Assembly: GCA_025355955.1 (NCBI GenBank)
Contig: JANXYP010000025.1
Coordinates: 1 to 32,932, forward strand
Reading direction: 5' to 3'
DNA: 32,932 nt
Source: Chloroflexota bacterium
GTDB lineage: Bacteria > Chloroflexota > Chloroflexia > QHBQ01
Part shown: one piece after another, positions 23,436-32,800 of the stretch
How the letters are laid out: the number at the start of each line of letters is the position of its first letter
Position numbering within the stretch: the first letter of the stretch is position 1
Notes under the pieces: generated by a model
Database searches by the model: none
Seen by the model: only the letters and a program-made list of their open reading frames with translations
What the model was told of the DNA's origin: nothing
Translations under genes and position numbers: made by a program

Positions 23436-24917
23436 ATGAACATGACCAGCGCAGATATTGTTGCCACGCCCGCGCCCGAAGCGCACACCCCCGACTGGGT
23501 GAAGGATGCCATCTTCTACCAGATTTTCCCGGATCGCTTCGCCAGGAGTGACACTGTAGACAAGCCCAGCAACCTCGAACCCTGGGATAGCGCACCAACC
23601 AGCGACGGCTTCAAGGGCGGCGACCTGGCCGGGGTAATGGAACACCTCGACTATCTGGTAGACCTCGGCATTAACGCCATCTACTTCAACCCCATCTTCC
23701 AGTCAGCCGCCAACCATCGCTATCACACCCACGACTATCTGCAGGTCGACCCCATCCTGGGCGGCAATGCGGTGTTCAAGCAGCTGCTCGATGCTGCTCA
23801 CCAGCGCGGTATCAAGGTGGTGCTAGATGGAGTGTTCAATCACGCTAGCCGTGGCTTCTTCCAGTTCAACCATATCCTCGAACTGGGTGGAGCCAGCCCT
23901 TACATTGACTGGTTTACGGTCAAGGGTTGGCCGATGCACGCCTACGAAGGCAAGCCGAACTATGTCTGCTGGTGGAACCTGGCCGCGCTACCCAAGTTCA
24001 ACACCAACACCACGGCGGTACGCAAGTTTCTCTGGGGCGTGGGTCGCTACTGGATGGAACAGGGCATCGACGGCTGGCGATTGGACGTGCCGGAGGAGAT
24101 TGATGATGACGGCTTCTGGCGCGAGTTCCGCCGCCAGGTCAAAGAAGTGAACCCCGAAGCATATATCTGCGGCGAGATCTGGCACGCGGCGCAACGCTGG
24201 CTGCAGGGCGACCAGTTTGACAGCGTGATGAACTATCTATTCACCAACGCCTGCCTCAATTTCTTCCCTGCCAGCCTCGACCGTGAACAGGCGCGTAAAA
24301 CGCCGAGCCTGAAGCTGCATCAGTACAAGGCGCAGAGTTTCGCCAGGGACATCGACGCGCTGTTGGCGCTCTACTCCCCACAAATCACTCAGGCGCAACT
24401 CAACCTGATCGACAGCCACGATATGCCCCGCTTCCTGACCCTGGCGAACGAGGATGTGCGCGCTCTGCGCCTCGCCACCCTCTATCAGATGACCTACCCC
24501 GGCGCACCGTGCATCTACTATGGCGACGAGATCGGCATGAGCGGCAAGCACGACCCCGATTGCCGCCGCGCCTTCCCCTGGGACGAGAGCAAGTGGAATG
24601 TTGCCCTGCGCGACTACTTCAAGCGCTGCATCGCGCTACGCAAGGCCCACTCGGCTTTGCGGCGCGGCGAATACATCAACCTCTACGCTAACGGCAACCT
24701 CTACGCCTTCGCCCGCCGCGACGAACACGAGACCCTGGTGATTGCCCTGAACACCGCCGACCACCCCGCCACTGTGGATCTGCCAGTGGGCAAGCTGCTG
24801 ACGAAGGGCGCAACTTTGCGCGAGGTGTGGAGTGGCGAACAGGTGATGGTCGATGGCAACAAACTGAAGGGGCTCCATATTCCCGCAAGGGATGGTGTGG
24901 TGCTGCAAGTAGTTTAA
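23436..24917 (+). CDS. GH13 alpha-amylase family enzyme (cyclomaltodextrinase/neopullulanase-like)
   Basis: A 493-residue alpha-glucan hydrolase. All four GH13 regions are seen (numbering from the ATG): DGVFNH (131-136), GWRLDV with nucleophile Asp217, CGEIWH with acid/base Glu247, and DSHDMPR with Asp329. YQIFPDRFARSD near the start and the MSGKHDPDCRRAFPWD loop resemble cyclomaltodextrinases and neopullulanases (GH13_20 type), but the N-terminal dimerisation domain of that group is missing. No signal peptide, so it should act on short glucans in the cytoplasm. The ATG at 23436 has AAGGAG 10 nt upstream; a GTG at 23400 would be leaderless and is less likely. P450 follows after 20 nt, so the two may be co-transcribed. 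Confidence 0.9.
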   Translation: MNMTSADIVATPAPEAHTPDWVKDAIFYQIFPDRFARSDTVDKPSNLEPWDSAPTSDGFKGGDLAGVMEHLDYLVDLGINAIYFNPIFQSAANHRYHTHDYLQVDPILGGNAVFKQLLDAAHQRGIKVVLDGVFNHASRGFFQFNHILELGGASPYIDWFTVKGWPMHAYEGKPNYVCWWNLAALPKFNTNTTAVRKFLWGVGRYWMEQGIDGWRLDVPEEIDDDGFWREFRRQVKEVNPEAYICGEIWHAAQRWLQGDQFDSVMNYLFTNACLNFFPASLDREQARKTPSLKLHQYKAQSFARDIDALLALYSPQITQAQLNLIDSHDMPRFLTLANEDVRALRLATLYQMTYPGAPCIYYGDEIGMSGKHDPDCRRAFPWDESKWNVALRDYFKRCIALRKAHSALRRGEYINLYANGNLYAFARRDEHETLVIALNTADHPATVDLPVGKLLTKGATLREVWSGEQVMVDGNKLKGLHIPARDGVVLQVV

Positions 24918-24937
24918 TGGCATGAATAGGAGACCCG

Positions 24938-26275
24938 ATGGCGACGCTTACTACCACAATCCGCCCGCCCAGTCCGCCAACCGGCTTCATCGGCGGCCAT
25001 ATCATGGCAATGCGCCGCGACCCGCTTGCCTTCCTGGTCAACGCTGCCCGCGATTATGGCGATGTGGTGTTCGTCAAGGTGCCGACCTTCCAGTTCTACC
25101 TCCTCAGCAACCCCACCGACATCGAGCGGGTGCTGGTCAGCGATCATCGCTACTTCATCAAGGGCAAGCTGGTGCAGCAGCAGCTTTCCTTCATTGGCAA
25201 CGGTTTGCTCACCAGCGAGGGCGAGTTCTGGAAGCGGCAGCGTCGCCTCATCCAGCCCGCCTTCCACCGTGCCCGCATCGCCGCCTACGGCCAGCAGATG
25301 GTGGATGCCACAGCGCGGATGCTCGACACCTGGCAGGCAGGCCAAAGCCTTGACATTCATGCCGAGATGATGGCCCTCACCCTCGACATCGTTTCGCAGG
25401 CGCTCTTCTCCGCCGATGTGAAGGGCGAGGCGCAGACGGTGGGCAAGGCCATCCATGCCACGCTGGAGTTTTTCGCCTCACGTCGCGCCCTGCTGCCCAT
25501 CCCGGAGCGCTGGCCCACCCCGCGCAACCGCCGCAACCGGCAGGCTACCGTCACGCTCGATCAGGTAGTATATCGCATTATCGCTGCCCGCCAGGGCGAC
25601 CGCACCGATCGCGGCGACCTGCTCTCCATGCTGCTTGCCGCGCAGGACGACGATGGCAGTCACATGACTGACCGCCAACTGCGCGATGAGGTGATGACCC
25701 TGTTCCTCGCCGGTCACGAAACCACTGCCAGCGCGCTATCCTGGGCGCTCTACCTGGTGGCCCGCCACCCCGAAGTCGCCGCCCGCCTACGCAATGAGGC
25801 GCAAACCGTGCTGGCTGGCCGCTCGCCCACGGTTGACGACCTGCCCAACCTGCGCTACACTGAGATGGTAATAAATGAGACGTTGCGGCTCTACCCGCCC
25901 GCCTGGCGCATTGGCCGCGAGGCGGTGCAGGATTGCGAGTTCGGCGGCTATCGCATCCCCGCTGGCAGCGTGATCGGCATCGCGCCCTACGTGGTGCAGC
26001 GCGATCCCCGCTGGTTCGCCCAACCCGATCGGTTCGACCCCGCCCGCTGGGAGGATGGACTGCTCAAGCGCATCCCCAAATACGCCTACTTCCCCTTTGG
26101 CGGCGGGCCGCGCATCTGCATCGGCAACCAGTTTGCGATGATGGAAGCGGTGCTGGTATTGGCAATGGTCGCCCAGAGCTTCAGCCTCAAGCTAGTCTCC
26201 GAGCAGCCAATCAAACCCTGGCCCTCGGTTACGCTGCGGCCATCCACTGGTGGGGTGATGATGCTTGTGAGTTGA
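24938..26275 (+). CDS. Cytochrome P450
   Basis: A 445-residue soluble haem monooxygenase. The I-helix motif AGHETT (258-263) has the oxygen-activating acid-alcohol pair. The K-helix ExxR is Glu314-Arg317 (ETLRLYPP), a PERF-like FDPARW follows, and the haem loop FPFGGGPRICIG (385-396) has ligand Cys394. There is no membrane anchor, unlike eukaryotic CYPs, although the overall sequence is of the broad CYP4/CYP102-like bacterial type. No ferredoxin or reductase is adjacent, so redox partners are elsewhere. Substrate unknown; a fatty acid or terpenoid is possible. Start ATG 24938 with AGGAG 5 nt upstream. The stop codon is in a gagttgaaagttgaaa simple repeat that also fills the gap after it. Confidence 0.95.
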   Translation: MATLTTTIRPPSPPTGFIGGHIMAMRRDPLAFLVNAARDYGDVVFVKVPTFQFYLLSNPTDIERVLVSDHRYFIKGKLVQQQLSFIGNGLLTSEGEFWKRQRRLIQPAFHRARIAAYGQQMVDATARMLDTWQAGQSLDIHAEMMALTLDIVSQALFSADVKGEAQTVGKAIHATLEFFASRRALLPIPERWPTPRNRRNRQATVTLDQVVYRIIAARQGDRTDRGDLLSMLLAAQDDDGSHMTDRQLRDEVMTLFLAGHETTASALSWALYLVARHPEVAARLRNEAQTVLAGRSPTVDDLPNLRYTEMVINETLRLYPPAWRIGREAVQDCEFGGYRIPAGSVIGIAPYVVQRDPRWFAQPDRFDPARWEDGLLKRIPKYAYFPFGGGPRICIGNQFAMMEAVLVLAMVAQSFSLKLVSEQPIKPWPSVTLRPSTGGVMMLVS

Positions 26276-26444
26276 AAGTTGAAATTGCAAGTTGCAAGTG
26301 GATTGGCATTTGTGTGGGGGCGCAGGTCTATCGCGTCCTGGCGCAAGCGGATCGGCCAGCGGCCGTGGGCAGCGGACAAGCGGATAAACGGAATGGGATG
26401 GTGCGCTGAGGGTGCGGGTCAAGTTCATGCCGAGCAAGCGTTCA

Positions 26445-26468
26445 GTAGGGCGAACCGTTGTTTGCCCT
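26445..26468. repeat. Dispersed gggcgaac palindrome before the SLH gene
   Basis: gtagggcgaaccgttgtttg with its tail, one of the short repeat family. The rest of the gap 26276-26523 shows only simple agttgaaa/gcaagt repeats and no gene. Confidence 0.65.
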
Positions 26469-26523
26469 GGTTGGATATGCAAAAACTCCCATATGCGCTT
26501 ACAGGGAAAGGAGCGAACCAGCA

Positions 26524-29523
26524 ATGCGTAAGCTAACAAGAACCGTGGCGCTAGCCGCCCTTGCGCTGGCGCTGCTCAACGTCTCCCTAATCGTCAGCCA
26601 GAGCAGCAGCAGGGCCGCTCCAATCCCCACCCATACCAGGGTAGGCAGTGAGAGCGCGCTAGTCCCCTCCCCCCTCGGGGGAGGCCGGGAGAGGGCCAGC
26701 GCACCCACGCTCGACTACATCTTTGGCGACGGGCGCGACGGCGACGCGCTGGTGCGATCCGGGCCGCCCGCCTACATCAACCAGGTGCGTAGCAGCGTAA
26801 TTGCCAGCGGCACGATCGCAACGGTTGCCAGCGCTTCCTCCTTTGGCGTTGGCGACCTGGTGTTGTTTCATCAGACGGTGGGTACCGGCGCGGGCAACTA
26901 CGAGTACGACGACATTGTGCTGATTACCGGCACCCGCTGGCTGCTGTCTACGCCGCTGGCCCACAACTACACCAGCGGCGCGCAGGTAGTAAAAGTGCCG
27001 CAGTACCACAACCTGACCATCCAGGATGGCGGCACCCTGACCGTGTTGCCCTGGGATGGCAGCAGCGGCGGAGTGATGACCCTGAAGGCATCGGGGCTGA
27101 TCAGCGTGACTGGCAGTGGCGTGATTTCAGCGACGGCCAAGGGCTTCCGCGGCGGTGCCGGTGGCACCAGCAGCGTACGCAGCGCCTACCAGGGTGAGTC
27201 GCCCACTGGCCTCGGCACGATTAACTATCCAGCCAACGACGACAGCGGCGGCGGCGGAGCGGCAGGTAGCGGACCAGGCGAAGGCGGAGGCGGGGGGGGT
27301 GCCTACGGTCAATATGGCGCGGATGGGCAACCCGGCCAGGATGCCAATGCACACGCTGGTCTGGGTGGTTCAATCATTGGTGCGGCTGACCTCAGCAGCG
27401 CTTTCTTTGGCGGCGCGGGCGGCGGGGGCGGCGCGGCGGCTACCTCTGGCGCTCACGGGGGTGCGGGTGGTAGCGGCGGTGGTATCGCCATCATCTACGG
27501 ATACCAGATCAATCAAAGCAGTGGCGCGAATATCGCCGCCAACGGACAGGACGGCGGCAATGGTATGTCCACCAGTGGCGATGGTGGTAGCGGCGGCGGC
27601 GGTGGTGGCAGTGGCGGCGGCCTACGTATTGTCGGCAGCGATATAACCGCGCTTAATGCCTCTGCAATCGTTGGCATAGGTGGCACGGCGAACGCGGCCC
27701 AGAGCGGCAATGGCGGCGCGGGTGGCAGGGGTCGCATCCGCGTCGAATACTGCAACTCCTACTCCCCAGGCACAATCAATCCACCCCCTAGCGTGGCGCA
27801 GATCAGCTGCCCGCCGCCACCCACTCCCACACTCACTCCCACCGACACGCCCACCTTTACCCCTGATGTCTCGCCGAGCGCCACGCCGACCACCACGCCG
27901 ACCCCGATACAGCATGGCGCGTGCGACAACCTGCACATCCTCATCGCCTACGCCGACAGCACGCCACCCACTGCCCTAAGCACTACCTTGCTGACCCAGC
28001 CGCAGGTGGCGAGGGTGGATTACTTTGACGCAGGCAGCTACACCACCTCCTTGAGCCTATTTGAGCGATACCAGATCGTGGTGCCTTTCAGCAGCATCCA
28101 GTATCGCGACAACGTAATCCTGGGCAACAACCTGGCCGACTATGTTGATCAGGGTGGCGTTGTCGTCGGCCTCAACAACGACTGGATAGGAGGCTCAGGA
28201 TATAACATTAGCGGACGTTGGTTGAGCGATGGGTATAATCCATTTAATCTTGGTGTGATGCACGATATTAGTGGCAGCCTCGGCACTTACGACCATAGTA
28301 GCCTGTTCATGCAGGGTATAACTACACTCAACGCCTTCCACCGCGTAACCGTCAGTGTCGCTCCCGGCGCGGCGCTGGTGGCCTCCTGGAACGACGGTAG
28401 CCCGCTGCTGGCGGTCAAAGGCCGCGCCCTCGGGGTCAGTGCCTATCTGGGCAATTACCACATCAATTTCAGCGGCGACTGGGCCACCCTGATCGTCAAC
28501 GCCAGCACCCTGCTGCCGCCCTGTCCCACTCCTACTCCGCCGCCCCTGCCAACTAATACGCCGACAAATACGCCAACCAACGTCCCTAGCAATACGCCCA
28601 CCGTAACCCGTACTCCACTGCCAACTGAGACCCCCGGCGGGCCGAGCGATACGCCCACCGCCACATCTACCAATACCTATACGCCCACTCCCACCTCCAG
28701 TCCAACCGACACGGCTACCCCCCTGCCGAGCAACACCCCCGGTGGCCCAACCGACACACCCGCACCACCCACTAATACGGCCACGCCAAGCAACACCGCC
28801 ACGCCAACCAACACCCCCCTGCCGAGCAACACCCCAGGCGGTCCCACTGATACGCCCGCACCGCCCACCGCCACCAACACGACCATACCGAGCAACACCC
28901 CCGGCGGGCCAACCGACACCCCCGCTCTGTCAACCCTGACTCCGACCGATTGCCCCAACCCCTTCGTGGATGTGCAGGGTGATATCTTCTACGGCGCGAT
29001 CCACTACCTCAACTGTCGTGGCGTGATCAACGGCACTGATGCCAGCCACTACACCCCCGCTGGCACAGCCACTCGCGGCCAGTTTGCTAAGATTGTAGTC
29101 CTCGGCTTCGGGCTGGCGTTCTACACCCCCACTGGCGGGCGACAGGACTTCAGCGATGTGCCAGTCACCTACTTTGCCTACCTCTACATCGAGACTGGCT
29201 TGCACGCCACCATCCTCAGCGGCTTCGATGCCGCAACCTGCGCCGCGCATGGACTGGCTAGCCCTTGCTATCTGCCCAACCTGGCGATCACTCGCGGGCA
29301 ACTTACCAAGCTGGTGGTTGGCGCAGCCCGCTACCTGCTAGTCACGCCCGGCACCCAGACCTTCAGCGACGTGCCACCCAGCAACGTCTTCTACCTCGCC
29401 ATCGAAACCGCTCACGCGCACGGCGTAATCAACGGCTACCCCGACCACACTTTCCACCCCAACAACTCAATCCGCCGCGACGAGATGGCCCAAATCGTGT
29501 TCAAGGGAGTGACTTCGCCGTAG
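26524..29523 (+). CDS. Secreted surface protein: Gly-rich shell, GATase-like domain, three SLH domains
   Basis: A 999-residue exported protein. Residues 1-32 are a signal peptide (RKLTR, then a long Ala/Leu core, cleavage near SRA-AP). Residues 41-60 include VPSPLGGGRERA, encoded by a repeat-like GC palindrome. A beta-rich region (about 65-200) leads into a Gly-rich stretch (203-405) with many GGAGG/GGGG runs. A Thr/Pro linker (418-464) precedes a folded domain (465-666: LHILIAYADSTPP, LADYVDQGGVVVGLN), similar to the flavodoxin/GATase-like domains of other surface proteins. A second Thr/Pro linker (668-809) has repeats of LPSNTPGGPTDTPAPP. Three SLH domains follow at about 814-865, 875-940 and 946-998 (each F.DV...FY, then G.I.G, then .TRGQ.. 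or RRDEM), which would anchor it to the cell wall. ATG 26524 is chosen for AAAGGAG and the signal peptide. Confidence 0.85.
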   Translation: MRKLTRTVALAALALALLNVSLIVSQSSSRAAPIPTHTRVGSESALVPSPLGGGRERASAPTLDYIFGDGRDGDALVRSGPPAYINQVRSSVIASGTIATVASASSFGVGDLVLFHQTVGTGAGNYEYDDIVLITGTRWLLSTPLAHNYTSGAQVVKVPQYHNLTIQDGGTLTVLPWDGSSGGVMTLKASGLISVTGSGVISATAKGFRGGAGGTSSVRSAYQGESPTGLGTINYPANDDSGGGGAAGSGPGEGGGGGGAYGQYGADGQPGQDANAHAGLGGSIIGAADLSSAFFGGAGGGGGAAATSGAHGGAGGSGGGIAIIYGYQINQSSGANIAANGQDGGNGMSTSGDGGSGGGGGGSGGGLRIVGSDITALNASAIVGIGGTANAAQSGNGGAGGRGRIRVEYCNSYSPGTINPPPSVAQISCPPPPTPTLTPTDTPTFTPDVSPSATPTTTPTPIQHGACDNLHILIAYADSTPPTALSTTLLTQPQVARVDYFDAGSYTTSLSLFERYQIVVPFSSIQYRDNVILGNNLADYVDQGGVVVGLNNDWIGGSGYNISGRWLSDGYNPFNLGVMHDISGSLGTYDHSSLFMQGITTLNAFHRVTVSVAPGAALVASWNDGSPLLAVKGRALGVSAYLGNYHINFSGDWATLIVNASTLLPPCPTPTPPPLPTNTPTNTPTNVPSNTPTVTRTPLPTETPGGPSDTPTATSTNTYTPTPTSSPTDTATPLPSNTPGGPTDTPAPPTNTATPSNTATPTNTPLPSNTPGGPTDTPAPPTATNTTIPSNTPGGPTDTPALSTLTPTDCPNPFVDVQGDIFYGAIHYLNCRGVINGTDASHYTPAGTATRGQFAKIVVLGFGLAFYTPTGGRQDFSDVPVTYFAYLYIETGLHATILSGFDAATCAAHGLASPCYLPNLAITRGQLTKLVVGAARYLLVTPGTQTFSDVPPSNVFYLAIETAHAHGVINGYPDHTFHPNNSIRRDEMAQIVFKGVTSP

Positions 29524-29553
29524 CCAGCGTTGAGGTTTGAGGTTTGAGTAGAT

Positions 29554-29646
29554 GATGTAGGGGCGGGCGGCGCTCGCCCTGATACCGATGTAGGGGCGGG
29601 TGGCGCTCGCCCTGATACCGATGTAACGGTTGGCGGCGCTCGCCCC
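29554..29646. repeat. Tandem 33-bp repeat before ndk
   Basis: Units at 29554, 29587 and 29620 (period 33), each gatgtaggggcgggcggcgc plus tcgccctgatacc with small changes. It is the inverse of the short dispersed palindrome family. Confidence 0.8.
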
Positions 29647-29675
29647 CTGTGAACTGCCGTTCTCCCTGGGTAATA

Positions 29676-29684
29676 TGGTATAAT
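29676..29684 (+). promoter_or_regulatory. Extended -10 promoter of ndk
   Basis: TGG-TATAAT, start expected near 29691, about 69 nt before the TTG. Weak -35. Confidence 0.5.
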
Positions 29685-29759
29685 TGCCCTGCCAAAGCAA
29701 CATCAGGCGGGGCAATGCCATAGCCATTATCCCCAACCTCAAATCAAGGAGAAATCACT

Positions 29760-30215
29760 TTGTCGCAAGAACGAACCCTGGTTATCGTCAAGCCCGACAG
29801 CATCCAGCGCGGGCTGACTGGCGAGATCATCAGCCGCCTGGAGCAGCGCGGTCTGAAGATCGTCGCCGCTAAGATGATGCAAGTGAGCCGCGACCTCGCC
29901 AGTCGCCACTATGCAATGCACGAGGGCAAGCCCTTCTATGCTGGCCTGATTGACTACATCGCCTCCTCGCCTGTGCTGGTGCTGGTGCTGGAAGGCAAGA
30001 ACGCCATCCAACTGGTACGCAACACCGTGGGCGCGACCAACCCGGTCAACTCCGCGCCCGGCACCATTCGCGGCGACCTCGCGGTGGAGACGGGCCGCAA
30101 CCTGATCCATGCCTCCGACTCGCCCGAGTCCGCCGCCATCGAGGTCGCTAACTTCTTCAAGGATGCCGAGCTGCACAGTTACGAGCGAGCCACTGACCGC
30201 TGGATTAGCGAGTAG
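29760..30215 (+). CDS. ndk: Nucleoside diphosphate kinase
   Basis: A 151-residue enzyme that balances nucleoside triphosphates by a phospho-His intermediate. LVIVKPDSIQRGLTGEI opens the fold, and NLIHASDSPESA (114-125) carries the active His117. NPVNSAPGTIRGDLA and the ending ERATDRWISE are standard. Start is TTG at 29760, with AAGGAG 8 nt upstream; there is no nearby ATG, and the resulting MSQERTLVIVKPD is the normal N-terminus. A hairpin at 30227 follows the stop within 12 nt. Confidence 0.97.
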   Translation: MSQERTLVIVKPDSIQRGLTGEIISRLEQRGLKIVAAKMMQVSRDLASRHYAMHEGKPFYAGLIDYIASSPVLVLVLEGKNAIQLVRNTVGATNPVNSAPGTIRGDLAVETGRNLIHASDSPESAAIEVANFFKDAELHSYERATDRWISE

Positions 30216-30226
30216 ATCAATAAAAG

Positions 30227-30250
30227 CCTCTCCCTGGCAGGGAGAGGTTT
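30227..30250 (+). terminator. Terminator after ndk
   Basis: CCTCTCCCT/AGGGAGAGG, a 9-bp perfect stem with loop GGC, followed by TTT only. Weak T-run, but the aaaag before the stem could serve the other strand. Confidence 0.55.
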
Positions 30251-30345
30251 GGTGAGGGTCGAATGTTGCCCAGACAACCAACCTCGCCTTCAGCGTCTAC
30301 AGGTACGATAAACCTTGATGGTGGGCGGGATTCTCCCTCACCAAA

Positions 30346-30370
30346 CCTCTCCCGCTGGGAGAGGCTTTTT
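30346..30370 (+). terminator. Repeat-derived terminator just before holB
   Basis: CCTCTCCC/GGGAGAGG, 8-bp stem with loop GCT, then C and five Ts. Same family as hairpins near 16035 and 17320. It ends 10 nt before the ATG of the next gene. Confidence 0.6.
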
Positions 30371-30379
30371 GCCCCGCCT

Positions 30380-31513
30380 ATGAACGATATTGTGAACAAC
30401 GACAATGCGGTAGGGACGGGATTTATCTCGCCCCCGTTGCCCTCAGCCCCGCCCTGGCCGCTGGTCGGCCACACCCGCGAGGTGGGCTTCTTGCAGCAGG
30501 CGATTCGCGGCCACCGCGTCAGCCACGCCTACCTTTTCGTCGGCGCGCCCGGCTCCGGCAAGCGCAGCCTGGCGGTTGCCTTCGCCCAGACCCTGAACTG
30601 CCAGAGCGCAACCAGCGACGGCCACCCCCGCCTTACCCCTTGCGGCGCTTGTCCCTCGTGCCATCGTATCACCAGAGGGCAACACCATGACGTGCTGCTG
30701 CTGGACATCGAGCGGCAGCGGGAGCTACTGGCGGGCAGTGGCCGTGATGCCGATGCGGATAAGGCGGCTCGCCAACGGGTCATCAGCGTGGCTACTGCCC
30801 ACGAGTTGCGCGAACATATCAGCTCCCGTCCTTATGATGCCCGCTACAAAATCGCCATCCTCGGCGATGCCGACACCATGCAGGATGCCGCCGCCAACTC
30901 ACTGCTCAAGACTTTGGAGGAGCCGCCACGCTGGGCGGTGATTATCCTGCTTGCCGCCAACGAGGGCAGCGTGCCAGCCACAATCCGCTCCCGCTGTCAG
31001 CTGATCAGCCTGCGGGCCGTTGCCCGCGAGGTCATCGCTACCGCGCTGATGCAGCAGGGTGTGGCCGCCGCGCAAGCCGGGCTGCTGGCCGCGCTGGCCG
31101 AGGGCAGACCAGGGCTGGCGATTGCCGCCGCTGGCGATGCTGAAGCCGCGTTGGCCGAGCGCAACAGCGCACTGGCCTTGCTGCAAAGCGTGATCGCTCC
31201 CGACGCGCTGATTGCCGATCGCTTTGCCATCGCCGCCCGCCTGGCTACCAGCTATGGCAGCGGCCCCGCTGGCCGCGCCAGTGTCAACGCCACACTAGAG
31301 TTGTGGCTGATGTGGTGGCGCGACCTGCTGCTGGTCAAGAGCGGCCACCCTGAGCTAGTCACCAATCCTGACCAGGCTGCCGCGATGCACACCCTCGCTG
31401 CCCGCCTCGATATTTCCGCCATTTACGCCCGTATTATCGCCACCCAGACCACCGTCGGCCAACTCGCCGCTGCGGTCAACCCTCGCCTCGCCCTCGAAAG
31501 TCTGGTGCTGTAA
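30380..31513 (+). CDS. holB: DNA polymerase III delta' subunit-like clamp-loader ATPase
   Basis: A 377-residue AAA+ protein of the clamp loader. Numbering from ATG 30380: Walker A GAPGSGK (55-61), intact unlike in E. coli delta'; a zinc module with Cys74, Cys88, Cys91 and Cys94 (PCGACPSCHRI); ILGDADTMQDAAANSLLKTLEEPP (about 160-183) around the Walker B and sensor region; and the SRC motif at 204-206 (RSRCQLI). The helical C-terminal collar follows. Size and short C-terminus favour delta' over tau/gamma. The start is uncertain: there is no Shine-Dalgarno before ATG 30380, and a terminator-like hairpin ends 10 nt before it. The longer open frame to 30263 translates repeats and is rejected. Confidence 0.85.
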   Translation: MNDIVNNDNAVGTGFISPPLPSAPPWPLVGHTREVGFLQQAIRGHRVSHAYLFVGAPGSGKRSLAVAFAQTLNCQSATSDGHPRLTPCGACPSCHRITRGQHHDVLLLDIERQRELLAGSGRDADADKAARQRVISVATAHELREHISSRPYDARYKIAILGDADTMQDAAANSLLKTLEEPPRWAVIILLAANEGSVPATIRSRCQLISLRAVAREVIATALMQQGVAAAQAGLLAALAEGRPGLAIAAAGDAEAALAERNSALALLQSVIAPDALIADRFAIAARLATSYGSGPAGRASVNATLELWLMWWRDLLLVKSGHPELVTNPDQAAAMHTLAARLDISAIYARIIATQTTVGQLAAAVNPRLALESLVL

Positions 31514-31574
31514 CTCGTGCTGACTCCCCTCCCGCCGCGAGGGGCTGGGGGTGGGGCAGCGTGGCGCACGCATA

Positions 31575-31583
31575 TGGTACAAT
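31575..31583 (+). promoter_or_regulatory. Possible extended -10 promoter of buk
   Basis: TGG-TACAAT lies 33 nt before the TTG start. No clear -35; the GC palindrome is just upstream (31527-31555). Confidence 0.4.
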
Positions 31584-31615
31584 ACCATCGCTTAATCCCT
31601 CGCGGGAGGCACACA

Positions 31616-32767
31616 TTGGATACTACAGCCAGCAAACAGCTGCACATCCTGATCATCAATCCCGGCAGCACCAGCACCAAGGTCGCGCTCTACGCCTACG
31701 ACCCCACTGACCTCGCTGACCATCCCACCGACCGCTTGCACGCTGTCTGGGATGAAATGGTTAGCCACGATAGCGCAGCGCTAGCCAACTTCCCGCGCAT
31801 TGTCGACCAGTATCCGCTCCGCTACCAGCAGATTGCCAACCTGATGCGGGTAAAGCGGACCCAACTCAGCGATATTGATGCGATAGTGGGGCGCGGCGGG
31901 TTGCTACGCAAGCAGATCGTCAACGCAGCCTATCTGATTGATGCCGCGATGGTGGAGGAGATGCGCGATGGCGATCCCAGCGGCCAGCGTGACCACGCCA
32001 GCAACCTGGGCATCATCCTGGCCGCCGCGTTCGCCCGCGAGGCCAGCACTGTGATAGGCCGCACTATCAATGCCTACATCGTCGAGTCGGCCACCGTGGA
32101 TGAGATGATTGATGTAGCCCGCATTACCGGCTGGCCGCAGATCGAACGCAAGTCGCTGTCGCACATCCTCAGCGCGAAGGCAGCGGCCAACCGCGCCGCC
32201 CGCGAAATCGGCAAGCCATATGAACAGCTAAACCTGGTGGTCACGCACCTGGGCGGTGGCATCTCCGTCACCGCCCACCGCCTCGGCCTGCAGATCGATG
32301 TCAACCAGGCGCTCGACGGCGAAGGCCCGTTCAGCCCCGAACGCAGCGGTGGCTTGCCAGTGGGCGACCTGGCCCGCATCTGCTTTAGTGGCGAGTACAC
32401 TTATGAGCAAATCCGCCACATGATCGCGGGACAGGGCGGGTTGGTCGCTCATCTCGGCACCAACGATGCCCGCGAGGTGGAGCGGCGCATCGCCGCTGGC
32501 GATGAACACGCTGCCCTCATCTATCGGGCAATGGCGTACGCGATCGCCAAGTATTGCGGGGCAATGGCCGCCGCGCTCGGCACCAAGCCGGACGCGATGG
32601 TGTTCACCGGCTCCCTTGCCTACTCGACTCTGTTGATTGATTGGATTACGGAGCAACTCGCCTGGCTGGCCCCCATCTACGTCTACCCCGGCACCGACGA
32701 GATGCACGCCCTCGCCAGCGGGGTCTTGCCAGTGTTGCTGGGGCTTGAGCGGCCGCGCCGCTACTAA
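31616..32767 (+). CDS. buk: Butyrate kinase
   Basis: A 383-residue acetokinase-family enzyme that interconverts butyryl phosphate and ADP with butyrate and ATP. ILIINPGSTSTKVALY (11-26) is the first phosphate loop, and DAIVGRGGLLRK, NLGIILAAAFA, LVVTHLGGGISVTAHR and MVFTGSLAYS are all family positions of Buk rather than acetate kinase. Start is TTG at 31616, with GGGAGG 6 nt upstream; the longer frame to 31517 crosses repeats and the promoter. No phosphotransbutyrylase (ptb) is adjacent, so branched-chain or other acyl phosphates are also possible substrates. The gene is complete, ending just before the terminal repeats. Confidence 0.92.
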   Translation: MDTTASKQLHILIINPGSTSTKVALYAYDPTDLADHPTDRLHAVWDEMVSHDSAALANFPRIVDQYPLRYQQIANLMRVKRTQLSDIDAIVGRGGLLRKQIVNAAYLIDAAMVEEMRDGDPSGQRDHASNLGIILAAAFAREASTVIGRTINAYIVESATVDEMIDVARITGWPQIERKSLSHILSAKAAANRAAREIGKPYEQLNLVVTHLGGGISVTAHRLGLQIDVNQALDGEGPFSPERSGGLPVGDLARICFSGEYTYEQIRHMIAGQGGLVAHLGTNDAREVERRIAAGDEHAALIYRAMAYAIAKYCGAMAAALGTKPDAMVFTGSLAYSTLLIDWITEQLAWLAPIYVYPGTDEMHALASGVLPVLLGLERPRRY

Positions 32768-32800
32768 GCTCCTAGAAGTAGGGTGGGGAGCGCGTCGCGC

